From the NCBI GenBank assembly GCA_001464155.1, contig LNEN01000179.1, forward strand, positions 1 to 37,935: a stretch of 37,935 nucleotides of DNA, written 5' to 3'. The DNA is from Cytophagales bacterium Ga0077538. GTDB taxonomy: Bacteria; Bacteroidota; Bacteroidia; Cytophagales; Cyclobacteriaceae. Shown piece by piece: positions 13,101-20,311 of this stretch (position 1 is its first letter; every line of letters starts with the position of its first letter). The translations under genes were made by a program, and so were the position numbers. The notes under the pieces are model-generated. The model saw only the letters and a program-made list of their open reading frames with translations. It was not told where the DNA came from and made no database searches.

Positions 13101-16100
13101 CCAGTGGTTGCTTTGGTCCTGCGGAGCAAGTGCAAGTATTGGTAGAACCTCAGATTTTGGTAACACTTGATGCTACTACGAATTTGAAACCAGATATCTG
13201 TGGTGGGACTGACATGACCAACATTGACTTAGAGTCACCATCCAATCCATCTGCAGGAGCAGTGACCTTTAACTTTACGGTGAGTCCTTCTATTTCAGGT
13301 GCCGTACCAGGCACTAACTTTAGTGAAACGGATTTCATTGAACAGGCCTTACTCAACACGACCAATGCTCCGATTAATGTTACCTATTCTATTACACCAC
13401 GTGCTAATAGTGCAGCAGGTGGTTTAGGATGTGTAGGTGTACTGAATACAACGGTTGTAAGTGTTCGACCTTCTCCGAAACTCACACCAACTCCTGCCAA
13501 CTTTACGATTTGTGAAGGCGAACCCTTGGGTGTTGACTTTGCGACCCCTACGACCACCGGTGCCGGTACCAGTGCCGTTGCGTTTGAGTTGATTCGGGTG
13601 GAAGATCCCAATCTGGCGCCTGCAGCTCCGGCTAATGGCATTAGTGGATTCAATAATGTCTTCCCTAGTAACTATGCGATAGGAGCAAATGTATTGAACG
13701 ATGTGCTGACCAACAGCAACGTAGATGGTTTGCAGCACAGCATTCGCTACGCTTTTATTCCTAAGTACACCATTACCTCTAGAGCCTTCGAATGTCGTGG
13801 TGAAGAATCTTATGTGACAGTATTGGTAAGTCCTCGCGCTACCATTACCGGTTTCGATGACATCAATGATGCCATTGCCGAAGGTGATCCGTTGAACTTA
13901 CTTCCGGGTATTCCGGTAGAAGTGTGTTCGGGTGAACCTTTCGATCGTAAGATCCTTTTCACAGGAGCCGATGCGGGTTCTACCAATCTTTCCTGGACTC
14001 GTGTGGCTGATGCCGGAGTAACCGGTTCATCAGGCGGGGCAGGCGATATTTTATCGCAGGTACTCTTTAACTCCACGAATACTGATGTGAGCCTGGTGAC
14101 CTATACGGTCACTCCGAAATCCTTTAACTGTACAGGAGCTCCGGTAAATCTGGTGGCAATTGTATTGCCCGTTGCTAAAGTGGGAACCCTGGCCAGCACC
14201 TTTAAGATTTGTGCCGATGGTACTTTTGAAGTTGATCCAATTCCTTCGCCTACTGTAAATGCGAATTTCTATTGGGCAGTCGACAATCCAGATCCAACCT
14301 TTGTGACACTACAATCAACAACGGCACAACCTGGTACTGTTATCAGTGACACCTGGTTGAATCAGTCACCTACCTTTGACCTGGCTTCGCTGACCTACAC
14401 AATCTCACCTTTTGTGAGCAAGACCACAGGACAAGAATGTTTTGGCACTGATAAGTTTGTAACCGTGAATGATGCCTTTATCTGCGAAGGCGATGAGGAA
14501 CTCTTAACCTTCCTCAACAATGGCTTGAGCAAGTTTAGCCTGAAGTATAGTGAAGGTGGAAGTGAGGTAGTTGTGAACAACGCAGGTGCTGTGGTCAATC
14601 TTTTTGTAACGCCTGCCGCTACCACTACTTATACACTACTTTCTGTAACCGACTCTTACGGATGTGAGCAGACTACCTTTACAGGAAATGCTGTAGTAAC
14701 GGTAAACGTTGCCAATACCAATGCCGATTTCACTGTGCCGGGAGCAGCGATTTCGTGTAGTCCTTTCCCTGTTGATTTTGAGTACGATCAACAAAATGGA
14801 ATTGAATATACCTGGCGCTGGGCCGATGGTGAGTCTGACTCTGTATATGTGGCAGGGGCCACCGTACCAAACGAATCCGTGCGTCACATCTTTACCAACT
14901 TGTCTACTTCGTCCACCAGAAGTTTCAAAGTAGAATTAGAAACCCGTATACCGGATGGCGCTGATGCTGACAATAACTACCCAGGTGGTTGTGCCGATCG
15001 TTCTGACAAAACCGTTCAGGTACACCCGGTAGTGGTGGCGGCTGTTACGGTAGATAAAGATGCTATCTGTAGTGGTGAAACTATTCAGTTTAGAAATTCA
15101 TCTCGTGGTGTGAAGAGCGACACCTGGTTCTACCGAGTTCAAGGTTCTACCGGTCAGTTAGATGTGCGCACTGATACCTATACCGGATCAGAAAGACCAC
15201 CAAGCATTACCTCCTTTACAATGGAGAATCTGATCAGCAACCCTTTGGTGTTTGAAGTGGTATACCAGGCAAGAAACGAAAATTGTTCTGCTCCGGATTC
15301 TGTTACAAGCATTACGGTTTACAGAGGCATGACGGCCGACTTTACCGCTGCTGTGCTAGGACCATACATTGGAGGTCATGCGTATGTGAATGTCACCAAT
15401 ACTTCGAATCCTATTGATGCCGTTGACTTTACCTACGAATGGAACTTTGGTGAGGATGCTGTGCCGGCTGAATTTAATGGCACCACACCGACTAACCCAT
15501 TGGATTATGTGACACCGGGTCAGAAGGAGATTTCGTTGTTGGTTACAAACATTCTGGCTTCGACTGTAGGCTTGTCGTGCAGTGATCTTGTCATCAAAAC
15601 AATTGATATTGAGGTTCCTCCGCTGCAAGCAGACTTTGATGCCATCCCGCTGGCAGCCTGTTTCCCGACAGATATTACAATCGTAGACAACCGAGCCACA
15701 GGCGATGTGTTTGAATGGGAAGTAATTGATGAGGGAGGACGTACCTCTGCTACCTCCAATGCCAACTTACCTGTCTTTGCGATTCCAAATCCTGGTAAGT
15801 ATACCATTTTCCTCACCACCCGAAATTCGTTTACGGGTGATGCAGAAAGTACTTCGAAGGAATTGGAGATTTTTGAATTGCCTACGGCTTCTTTTGAGTT
15901 AAGACCTACCGTGGTATTTATTCCCGATCAGCAAATCACCACGTTCAACTTTAGTGATGGAGCCAATCAGTATGAGTGGGATTTTGGTGATGGCAATACG
16001 TCCATTGACTTTGAACCCACCTTTACGTACCGAGTGGAAGGTGAATACCCCGTTACCTTGGTGGCTGGATTCAATAATGGCTCGCACGATGTAGATGGCG

Positions 16101-16474
16101 ATGGGGTAACGGATGGTGCCATCATCTGCTACGATACCTTAACGCGTACCGTACAAGCAAAGGATGGAGGAGTGACGAGAATTCCTAACTCATTTACGCC
16201 TAACCCGAATGGACCGAACGGAGGCAATGCCGGGAATGGTTCTTTCAACGATGTATTCTTACCAATTACAAAAGGAGTGGAAGAATTCCTGATGCAGATT
16301 TTTGATCGTTGGGGTAACCTGGTGTTTGAAAGTCGTGATAAGAACCAGGGCTGGGATGGCTATCATCAAAATGGTAGTCTCATGCCTGCGGGTGTGTATG
16401 TGTATAAACTGGAGTTGCGCTTGTCGAATGGACAGCGAACGAACCAAGTTGGAGATGTAACCCTCATTCGTTAA
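1193..16474 (+). CDS. Giant secreted PKD-like/Ig-like repeat protein with gliding-motility-associated (type IX secretion, type B) C-terminal domain
   Basis: Uninterrupted 5093-aa ORF. N-terminal signal peptide (MRLAVFLISISLFSLNSNRAFSQ). Many repeats of the form EPxGVNDxxTICSD...FSWxAxxNxNVTGES...DQVVVYTVTPTGTNGCxGxxFTxTVTV. C-terminus NSFTPNP...NDVFLP...IFDRWGNLVFES...GWDGYHQNGSLMPAGVYVYKLEL..., typical of CHU_C/T9SS sorting domains. Confidence 0.95.
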   Translation: MRLAVFLISISLFSLNSNRAFSQADFTQARHETLSQQDIDVSFDQAISFSPLPATSVGWSVTIGGTAVPITSIGTFGPTTVRITFDASGIAGHGGTQAYLKPGEVLRVSYNGTGNLTSIGGVTAFANQQSLNQWVFTCDDVEFKTQGIIPADSQDNCVPVVMDFYQWQFSMSLRMRNSSNFTTALDGSGRTINSNFFYNFNWGDATGTSVNPYLSDVTGASAPSLIENTVFSGSPGVYFTSRPTKNYPATTTPAPNICSWDVVVRPFWIGIPNCNGDSQTTIFNNWDTDNANTGVLNMPFNPPGVGETSDRICLGNNVNMRFTDQTQLNCRLAAPEANNPNQAVRHIRIVYGSTNYAAPGNIPDIHVGGVQVTNSTTGALLAPYNANPILGGGTGYVPTGAGGVGVPDFNGVIQLPTPVLTSTLTTYMQQITTLVATSQVVGQRFYVRLDYWDICNPYNPISPDVNRVSIENYDEIIGKPVALTTAGQSICYTTPNTTAFNFTVASSIGGLRTGVNWYASLANVSSGTRITNPNGTNSLTFPASSYTTANGTAVNFRSDNVGGRYYSLWATQVQGGTNACESDPIEVVIYQQPQINAGADNPTTPVGSTQVCINDVQVYTTSAPGVKTIAANNSTNGAALNFQLENLWSDVFGADVSVSPTNTTGTTTSATFSFAAQPNPSTTNNISVRRRYRTTDLVSVVSPLPAPFTLPTYTIAPQTCQNNNVSLAVTVFGESNGGTIAGSPTICDGSSTGNMILSGHRGSVLQWERSYDDPGPAPAGAFIAIAGTGGLTTFSEIPPNGPGTYKYRVLVQNQNITGPCPSATTIVANQNTVVVNPVPPKPTITPTGATTFCFGGSVTLTSSTVDAARYDWYRGATLVQSGASNTIVLTTVAQSGSYTVQTFGIAPSNCPSIASDPEVVTINPLPVAANPTGGGAVCSGNPAPDIEWAISNGTGPYAVTYTITKNPGAVVSGPFVVNNVTSPFLIDDPNPVGIGGDTFDYKITNIQDANGCFANPITLAAVPAGQVSIGGTAPVLDGPVSLSLSAACDDGGSTSNPQLVFGLTVASANTAGFILNYTVDGGGNRTKNFNTDAAGDPTVGTQVIFSDAELNTLLPSPHVIRIVSIISPSTCQLLIGQNLNFTVNPRPSPPVNPGNVIACSDVVGTTSVLVNNPGAGLTVDWYDVPAPGGVLLANGVLSFVPGAAGTYYAETRNTTTGCTSTLRTAVTLTSDPLPSPANAGASFSTCSTSETLLGVPAFPASATGTWSVGSAIYYQTFSSADNNAGFTAGGSFIPPKDLSWTLNTSNGVFADPATDYIRVNAGRLEAQDVDDNVGGQFVDWQSTSINISAFPGGVDVSLDLSQSGANAGDGVSSFYRINGGALTPFSVNPSLLGAFAASTASAPGLIGNTLEIVVRIELAGNGQFIFLDNVFVRPSGVVLPSITDVNLATTTVSNLQVGANVFTWTVSSQFGVCSPTTSSATITRNPLPVALDPNPAVCESSFGLTEANGIDLTVYNDGVTGIIGSANRTIQYFSDPGRTILIGAPVNNVTHNEVFYTRVTKTDLAPNCTQDGIITIRVNPLPSTNDQVFEICEEAVSSADKDNNNLPILFNDLVTGIAGSTNRTVTWYVDPGVPVSLPSDLVTLVPTPSDVDDVTDGERFYAVVENTLTGCEDVAFVEFDIRPRPAANPISGSASVCAGTNIILYQIGTVVPGSTYSWNLPPDGAGFVRFAGGGPNDFFVLLQFPSVITPPNDSYNISVTETSPNPDACTGVANSLTITVETSPSPNPIIGPNPVCKTETEVYQVTTIDPLNTYQWSITAGDAAIVGPASGTGLGSITVDFGTSASSTIRVVEQSPTGCSIAGGQTLVVNANDQPTMTSPATATVCSGLAVSTALNFVASIPLSTFNWQVINVTGTVTGTALGNTGSGNIGQTIVNTTGGVASVTYRVTPTSPDGCQGPFQDVVVSITPQPVIVTGQAPIACSGEPVNREIFLTPLNQPVATIFDWPAPVMSDASVQGTAKNVAAGIAGTFHITDVLVNLSNAPITATYTVTPSNGLCNGAPETVIVTVNPEPIGVDDNTPIICSDALVNYNLSNNIATLGNNLITGTTYSWIATANPNVTGESVVAQSGATITDALSNTTASDQVVVYTVTPTSSLGCLGNTFTISVTVRPEPVATNDVLTICSDSPLTYNLQNRVNLSGNGLASNFTWLAASNANVTGESTALQNTGVITDVLTNVTNTDQVVVYTITPTGTNGCVGSSFTLTVTVRPEPVGADDSFTTCSDVALSYNLTNNITTLGNNLTASFSWVALNNPNVTGESTTPQAGNMINNTLTNITNSNQVVVYTVTPTGTNGCPGDDFTVSVTVQPEPRGVNDGPIDVCSNVAFNYSLQNNVNTLGNSVTANFTWSAAANGNVTGESTALQAGGTITDVLRNVTNSDELITYTVTPTGTNGCAGNSFTVTFRVQPEPVGVNDVKTICSDATVSVDLQDNVTTLGNNLTSNFSWQAAANGNVTGESTTPQASSMITDALSNITNSDQVVLYTVTPTGTNGCAGVPFTISVTVRPEPIGVNDAKTICSDEIVTYDLLSNVTSLGNGLPATFSWIAASNGNVLGESTSAQAGGMITDVLNNVTNTDQVVVYTITPTASGSGCVGSPFTITVTVRPEPKGTDAPKTICSDESVAFDLQLNVNTLPGNSLPATFSWVAASNGNVTGESIVPQAGNTINDVLNNVTNANQVVVYTVTPTGTNGCIGNPFTITVTVRPEPLGVNATKSICSDENVNVDLQNNVTTLGNNLPATFSWIASPNASVSGESTLPQAGASINDVLTNVTGSDQVVVYTVTPTSLLGCLGNSFTVTVTVQSEPTAPTGTGLICSDATVNFNLQNHVISVGNGQASTFSWIATSNGSVTGESTSPVVGSTITDVLNNISNVDQVVRYTVTPTGTNGCIGNAFFVDITVRSEPRGANAPATTCSDVALNIDLQNNISTLGNSQASTFSWVAAANGLVTGESVVPQASAFITDILTNKTGVDQTVVYTVTPTGTNGCVGDNFTITVTVQSEPTGDDDVVPICSDSNVNYDLQNNNVNVLGNSQAATFTWIATANPNVTGENTVLQTTSVINDVLNNVTGVNQTVVYTVTPTGTNGCLGDVLTVSITVRPEPLGVNDTKTICSDNNVSYNLQDNINNLGNSLISNFTWVAAANANVSGESTIAVAGNVINDNLNNVTSIDQVVVYTVIPTGTNGCVGNSFTVQVTVQPEPQGIAGTKTICSDLAVNYNLQTDNINAGGNNVASTFSWIAAANPNVTGESTTGQNTGTISDVLNNVTGIAQTVVYTVTPTGVNGCLGNDFTVTITVNPEPVGQNDTDTSCNVPLSYDIQASNINVFGNSVSSVFTYTVLSSDQPNVPAGPDRVGANALPITDSFTNSTGVDVFMTYTITPISSPNGCAGNTFTYIVTIKSRPIGADYTETPNVCSSVPFVVNPQTPGITNGVVSTFTWTAAYAPGLTGGVGAGVGTIGETLSNVGAVPLSVIYTVTPSAGPCQGPDFDITVIIDPQPVTDPSLATKTICSDLISNILLNTNGISVGATNWDVDVVSVDANLVPNAGNAVDPGLAEVANYIQNDRYTNVSFTPGNVIYKVTPIGPPATSCRGVDTFVTLTVNPEPVMNPALATPAPVCSDEIIGVSLSTNGTSVAAASYIFVSVSTFQAGNAAADPDETGPGDRLASVIQNDSYTNLTTAAFTRTYQIKPKSAAGCLGDLLNIPVQVLPEPDFTFTIPPPICSTDLIGLQLDTTPGSVQVDEYEVTFINWETIPAPGLLPGGSNIAIGSILPAVAGSFTINDSYVNGQNVSLNATYSIRPYAPTTLGKRCVGDVKQAVVGIRPSPIVLEDLDEIVCNDATNGILINTKTSSAPANSFEIVRPALPAGLSLGSYVPGTSVVTGNSTTAIANDRFVNTTNNPIPVIYTVRANTDAVPASGCFGPAEQVQVLVEPQILVTLDATTNLKPDICGGTDMTNIDLESPSNPSAGAVTFNFTVSPSISGAVPGTNFSETDFIEQALLNTTNAPINVTYSITPRANSAAGGLGCVGVLNTTVVSVRPSPKLTPTPANFTICEGEPLGVDFATPTTTGAGTSAVAFELIRVEDPNLAPAAPANGISGFNNVFPSNYAIGANVLNDVLTNSNVDGLQHSIRYAFIPKYTITSRAFECRGEESYVTVLVSPRATITGFDDINDAIAEGDPLNLLPGIPVEVCSGEPFDRKILFTGADAGSTNLSWTRVADAGVTGSSGGAGDILSQVLFNSTNTDVSLVTYTVTPKSFNCTGAPVNLVAIVLPVAKVGTLASTFKICADGTFEVDPIPSPTVNANFYWAVDNPDPTFVTLQSTTAQPGTVISDTWLNQSPTFDLASLTYTISPFVSKTTGQECFGTDKFVTVNDAFICEGDEELLTFLNNGLSKFSLKYSEGGSEVVVNNAGAVVNLFVTPAATTTYTLLSVTDSYGCEQTTFTGNAVVTVNVANTNADFTVPGAAISCSPFPVDFEYDQQNGIEYTWRWADGESDSVYVAGATVPNESVRHIFTNLSTSSTRSFKVELETRIPDGADADNNYPGGCADRSDKTVQVHPVVVAAVTVDKDAICSGETIQFRNSSRGVKSDTWFYRVQGSTGQLDVRTDTYTGSERPPSITSFTMENLISNPLVFEVVYQARNENCSAPDSVTSITVYRGMTADFTAAVLGPYIGGHAYVNVTNTSNPIDAVDFTYEWNFGEDAVPAEFNGTTPTNPLDYVTPGQKEISLLVTNILASTVGLSCSDLVIKTIDIEVPPLQADFDAIPLAACFPTDITIVDNRATGDVFEWEVIDEGGRTSATSNANLPVFAIPNPGKYTIFLTTRNSFTGDAESTSKELEIFELPTASFELRPTVVFIPDQQITTFNFSDGANQYEWDFGDGNTSIDFEPTFTYRVEGEYPVTLVAGFNNGSHDVDGDGVTDGAIICYDTLTRTVQAKDGGVTRIPNSFTPNPNGPNGGNAGNGSFNDVFLPITKGVEEFLMQIFDRWGNLVFESRDKNQGWDGYHQNGSLMPAGVYVYKLELRLSNGQRTNQVGDVTLIR
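7405..11560 (+). repeat. Intragenic array of about 14 copies of a ~97-aa PKD-like repeat
   Basis: Recurring EPxG...(I/T)CSD...LQNNVxTLGN...TFSWxAxxNxNVTGES...VVVYTVTPTGTNGCxG in the translation, spaced about 290 nt apart; more diverged copies follow downstream. Confidence 0.85.
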
Positions 16475-16483
16475 TTTTCAGAG

Positions 16484-17515
16484 ATGATGAAGCGTTTACT
16501 TGTTGCTTTACTTGTTTTGATAGGAGTGGAGAATGTGATGGCTCAAGACCCTCAATTTTCTCAATACTATCAAGCTCCGCTTTATTTAAATCCGGGCTTT
16601 GCCGGAATTACACCGCAGCAACGCTTGGTGGTAAATCATCGTGTGCAATGGCCCAATCTGCCTCAGGCTTTTTCTACCTATGCCGCTTCGTACGACATAT
16701 TCGTAGAAGAGCTTCGCAGTGGTTTTGGATTCTTAGCGACTACGGATAAAATGGGTTCTGCCGGTTGGCGCACGACTACGTTCAATGGCTTGTATTCCTT
16801 TAAAGTAAAGTTGACGGAGAAAATTGTTTTCTCTCCGGGCTTAAGTTTTGGCTACGGCATCAATGGACTGGATCGAAACAAGTTGACCCTTGGGGATGGC
16901 TTAGAGTTTGAAGGACAATCCTTAGATCCGGATCTTAACAAATTGGGTAATCAATCCTATTTTGATTTTGGATCGGGCTTTATCTTTTACAGTCGTAACA
17001 TTTGGCTAGGGGCTGCCTTTCATCACATGAACCAACCCAACCTTTCGGTACTGAATGATGTAAGCCGTTTGCCAATGAAAACCTCTATTCATGGTGGGGC
17101 GAAATTGGCCTTGTATAAAGGTCCGCGAACCATCGCGCGAATGTCTTACTTAACACCTTCTTTTATTTATCGCACCCAGGGCAAAACGTTTTCCCAATTG
17201 GATGTGGGGATTAATTATCACATCGATCCTGTTTCAGTAGGTATTTGGTACAGAGGTAAGCCCTTTCAGCAAACGGTTATTAACAGTGTAACGCAAGATG
17301 CTATGGTTTTTTCTTTGGGAATGTATCTCAAGAATCTTTCTGTAGGCTATAGTTATGACTTCACTGTTTCAGAACTTCAAACGGCTTCAGGGGGTGCGCA
17401 CGAGATATCCCTTATCTATGAATTTGTAGCCAAGCCGCTTAACCGAAGCGTAAAGCGCAAATACAGATTGATCCCTTGTCCCTCCTTCAATAGCAAAGAA
17501 GGGTTCTGGAATTAA
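16484..17515 (+). CDS. PorP/SprF family type IX secretion system outer-membrane protein
   Basis: MMKRLLVALLVLIGVENVMAQDPQFSQYYQAPLYLNPGFAGITPQQRLVVNHRVQWPNLPQAFSTYAASYD...; typical PorP/SprF N-terminus, directly downstream of a T9SS-type adhesin gene. Confidence 0.93.
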   Translation: MMKRLLVALLVLIGVENVMAQDPQFSQYYQAPLYLNPGFAGITPQQRLVVNHRVQWPNLPQAFSTYAASYDIFVEELRSGFGFLATTDKMGSAGWRTTTFNGLYSFKVKLTEKIVFSPGLSFGYGINGLDRNKLTLGDGLEFEGQSLDPDLNKLGNQSYFDFGSGFIFYSRNIWLGAAFHHMNQPNLSVLNDVSRLPMKTSIHGGAKLALYKGPRTIARMSYLTPSFIYRTQGKTFSQLDVGINYHIDPVSVGIWYRGKPFQQTVINSVTQDAMVFSLGMYLKNLSVGYSYDFTVSELQTASGGAHEISLIYEFVAKPLNRSVKRKYRLIPCPSFNSKEGFWN

Positions 17516-17706
17516 GTATTTTGCTAATCTGCTATCTTACCAAATGGTTTAACTATCTGGCTGGGTTTACTTCAGCGAGGGTAGGTGCGTAATCATGCTT
17601 TCATTAGCCTTTTGAAACATCCTTTGATTACAGAAGGTTAACTAAACTGCGTTGATTTTGAAAATCACAAGCCTACTAAACATTAGACTTCTCGGAAGAC
17701 AAGTCT

Positions 17707-17714
17707 TACTTTTG
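17707..17714 (+). promoter_or_regulatory. Candidate -7 promoter element TACTTTTG for the CCA-adding enzyme gene
   Basis: Exact TAnnTTTG match 30 nt upstream of the ATG at 17745. Confidence 0.45.
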
Positions 17715-17744
17715 TAGGGTTGTTAACCGTCAGTTCTTTAAGGC

Positions 17745-19163
17745 ATGAACCTTTCTTCTTCTCTTAGCCATCCTGTGTTTAAAACAGTTTCTGCTTGTGC
17801 CGCTCAACTCGGCCTGGAAACGTATGTGGTAGGAGGGTACGTGAGGGATATCTTGCTGAACAGACCCTCTAAAGACATTGATTTTGTTTGTGTGGGTAGC
17901 GGCATAGGCTTGGCGGAAGAAGTTGCCAAAGCACTGGTACCCAAAGTGCGTGTGAATGTGTTTAAGAATTTTGGTACGGCTCAAATTCCCTTCGATGATT
18001 TTGATCTGGAGTTTGTAGGGGCCCGAAAGGAGTCCTATCGAAGCGAATCGCGTAAGCCTATTGTAGAAGATGGAAGTTTGGAAGATGACCAAAAGAGGAG
18101 AGACTTTACCATCAACGCACTCGCCATCAGTTTGAATGAAGACACCTTTGGTGAATTGATTGATCCCTTCAACGGTGTGGAAGATTTAAAGAATAAAGTC
18201 ATCCGCACTCCGTTAGAACCCAGCATCACTTTTTCGGACGATCCCTTGCGCATGATGCGCGCCATTCGCTTCGCGAGTCAGCTTAATTTTGATATTGATG
18301 CTAATTCCTTTGAAGGGATAATACAACAAGCGGATCGACTGACCATTGTTTCGCAAGAGCGGATCATTGATGAATTAAACAAGATCATTTTGAGCCCGGT
18401 GCCTTCCTACGGCTTTAAGCTATTATTTCAGAGCAAACTCTTGCATCAGTTTTTTCCAGAGCTAGTGGCCTTGCAAGGCGTAGAGTATGTGGGCGGCAAT
18501 GCACACAAGGATAACTTTTATCACACATTGCAAGTGCTGGATAATGTTTCTAAAATGTCGAACGACCTGTGGTTGCGGTGGGCGGCCATCATGCACGACA
18601 TTGCCAAACCAGCCACCAAGCGATACGATCCTAAAGTAGGCTTTACTTTCCACGGTCATGAAGAGAAAGGTGCTCGGTGGACACCTAAAATTTTCAGAAG
18701 ATTAAAATTGCCCATGAATGATCGCATGGACTTTGTGCAAAAGTTAGTACGCCTTCATTTACGTCCCATCTCCCTGGTTAAACAAGTAACAGATTCTGCC
18801 ATCAGGCGTTTGCTATTTGAAGCAGGAGACGATGTTGATGCACTCATGATGCTCTGCCGGGCCGACATCACGTCTAAGAATCACGAAAAGGTGTCGCGCT
18901 TTCTTCAGAATTTTGACAGGGTTGAATTGAAGATGAAAGAGGTAGAGGCAAAGGATAGTATCCGTAATTTTCAGCCGCCTATTTCTGGAGAAGAGATCAT
19001 CCGCACCTTTAACCTGGCACCTGGTCCGCTGATCGGACAAATCAAGGAATATATAAAAGAGGCTATTTTGGAAGGTGAGATCCAGAACGATTATGAGCAA
19101 GCGCGTACGCTTATGTTAAAGTTTGCGGCAGAGAAGGGCCTTACGCCAGTTTCACAGGCTTAA
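17745..19163 (+). CDS. cca: CCA-adding tRNA nucleotidyltransferase with HD domain
   Basis: VVGGYVRDILLNRPSKDIDFVCVG (nucleotidyltransferase motif), RRDFTINALAISL, DDPLRMMRAIRFASQLNF, HD-like DLWLRWAAIMHDIAKP. Confidence 0.93.
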   Translation: MNLSSSLSHPVFKTVSACAAQLGLETYVVGGYVRDILLNRPSKDIDFVCVGSGIGLAEEVAKALVPKVRVNVFKNFGTAQIPFDDFDLEFVGARKESYRSESRKPIVEDGSLEDDQKRRDFTINALAISLNEDTFGELIDPFNGVEDLKNKVIRTPLEPSITFSDDPLRMMRAIRFASQLNFDIDANSFEGIIQQADRLTIVSQERIIDELNKIILSPVPSYGFKLLFQSKLLHQFFPELVALQGVEYVGGNAHKDNFYHTLQVLDNVSKMSNDLWLRWAAIMHDIAKPATKRYDPKVGFTFHGHEEKGARWTPKIFRRLKLPMNDRMDFVQKLVRLHLRPISLVKQVTDSAIRRLLFEAGDDVDALMMLCRADITSKNHEKVSRFLQNFDRVELKMKEVEAKDSIRNFQPPISGEEIIRTFNLAPGPLIGQIKEYIKEAILEGEIQNDYEQARTLMLKFAAEKGLTPVSQA

Positions 19164-19256
19164 TCGAGCTATCGTATCCAGGTATTCCTGTCAAAATAAA
19201 TACCTTGACCATGCAACCCTGGTCTTCGTACCTTGTCTTTGTATACAAATCCTGTT

Positions 19257-19802
19257 GTGAACGAGGTTACCGTCAACTTACATGAAGAACTGATAGAGCG
19301 TTGCAAGCATGGCGATGGCAAGGCTTTCCAATCCCTGTACAAGTTGTATGCTAAGTCGATGTATAACGTCAGTTATCGCATTACCGGTAGGGAAGAGGAC
19401 GCGCAGGATGCTGTACAAGAGTCGTTTATCAGTGCTTATCGAAACCTGCATAGCTACAGGGCCGATGCTACTTTTGGTTCGTGGTTGAAACGAATTGTTG
19501 TGAATCGATCCATCAACCTGATCCGTGCTCGGAGAATGGAGTTATTGCCGGAAGATGGTTCCTTCGACCGGATGGAAGAAGAGCCCGAAGAAGTGTATAG
19601 AGAAGGATTGTCTATTGAAAGTGTCCGGAAGGCAATTTTATCCTTGCCAGACGGTTATAGAAGTGTGTTGAGTTTGTATTTAGTAGAAGGGTATGACCAC
19701 GAAGAAATTGCCGCAATCCTCGGTATTTCAGAATCCACCTCTAAATCCCAACTTAACAGAGCCAAAGCAAAGCTTAGAGAACAATTAATAAAAACGATAT
19801 GA
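19257..19802 (+). CDS. RNA polymerase sigma factor, ECF/sigma-70 family
   Basis: AFQSLYKLYAKSMYNVSYRITGREEDAQDAVQESFISAYRNLHSYRADATFGSWLKRIVVNRSINLIR...LPDGYRSVLSLYLVEGYDHEEIAAILGISESTSKSQLNRAKAKLREQL. The ORF track starts at TTG 19233; the in-frame GTG at 19257 looks more plausible, because 19230-19243 resembles promoter sequence. Confidence 0.9.
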   Translation: MNEVTVNLHEELIERCKHGDGKAFQSLYKLYAKSMYNVSYRITGREEDAQDAVQESFISAYRNLHSYRADATFGSWLKRIVVNRSINLIRARRMELLPEDGSFDRMEEEPEEVYREGLSIESVRKAILSLPDGYRSVLSLYLVEGYDHEEIAAILGISESTSKSQLNRAKAKLREQLIKTI

Positions 19803-20311
19803 AGGACGAGTTGAAGGATTTTGTACAAATGCACCGGAGTGCTTTTGACGACAAGGAGGTTCCTGCACAGGTTTGGGAAAATATTGATCAGTCGTTATTT
19901 AAAAAGAGTTTTCAGATCAGGCCCATACAGTACTGGCAGGCAGCAGCCGTTGTATTTTTTGCGTTGTCTTCCTTTTTGTTGGTGCGCAATGTACTTCCCC
20001 TAGCGAAGCCCGGTGAGGCCAAAGAATTTGCAGACACCGAAGCCTTTTACACACAACAAATTCAGGAAAAGGTAGCCTTGATTCATTCTGTTAATACCAA
20101 TGATTTAAGTGCCTTTGGACAAGACTTACAGCAACTGGAAGCCATGTACGCTGTGCTTAAAGAAGAGCTGGAAAAAAGACCTAGCGAGAAGGTGAAGGAT
20201 GCACTGATTCTTAATCTAATGGTGCGTACAAATTTGTTGAATAAGCAATTACAGGAATTGGACAGCGCACAAGAGTCTACCGACCGCGAAGAAGCACCGA
20301 TCAATTCATAG
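19799..20311 (+). CDS. Putative anti-sigma factor / single-pass membrane protein
   Basis: ATGA overlap with the sigma-factor stop (19799-19802); one hydrophobic helix (YWQAAAVVFFALSSFLLV) with a cytoplasmic N-terminal segment and a coiled-coil-like C-terminus. Confidence 0.65.
   Translation: MKDELKDFVQMHRSAFDDKEVPAQVWENIDQSLFKKSFQIRPIQYWQAAAVVFFALSSFLLVRNVLPLAKPGEAKEFADTEAFYTQQIQEKVALIHSVNTNDLSAFGQDLQQLEAMYAVLKEELEKRPSEKVKDALILNLMVRTNLLNKQLQELDSAQESTDREEAPINS

Noticed and set aside
1869-16447. Many small ORFs inside the giant gene, mostly antisense (e.g. 8521-8793, 8815-9015, 9109-9390, 9397-9675 with similar sequences such as SLQIVFxSxTPxGSGRTVTxIVKGxPxQPFVPVGVTV)
   Set aside because: These are antisense shadows of the repeated PKD-like coding sequence; their similarity to each other follows from the sense repeats.
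20083-20300. C-terminal part of ORF 20083-21135 as a genuine extension of the metal permease
   Set aside because: The tail is antisense to the anti-sigma gene and unrelated to permeases, while the expected permease C-terminus exists in another frame ending at 20301.
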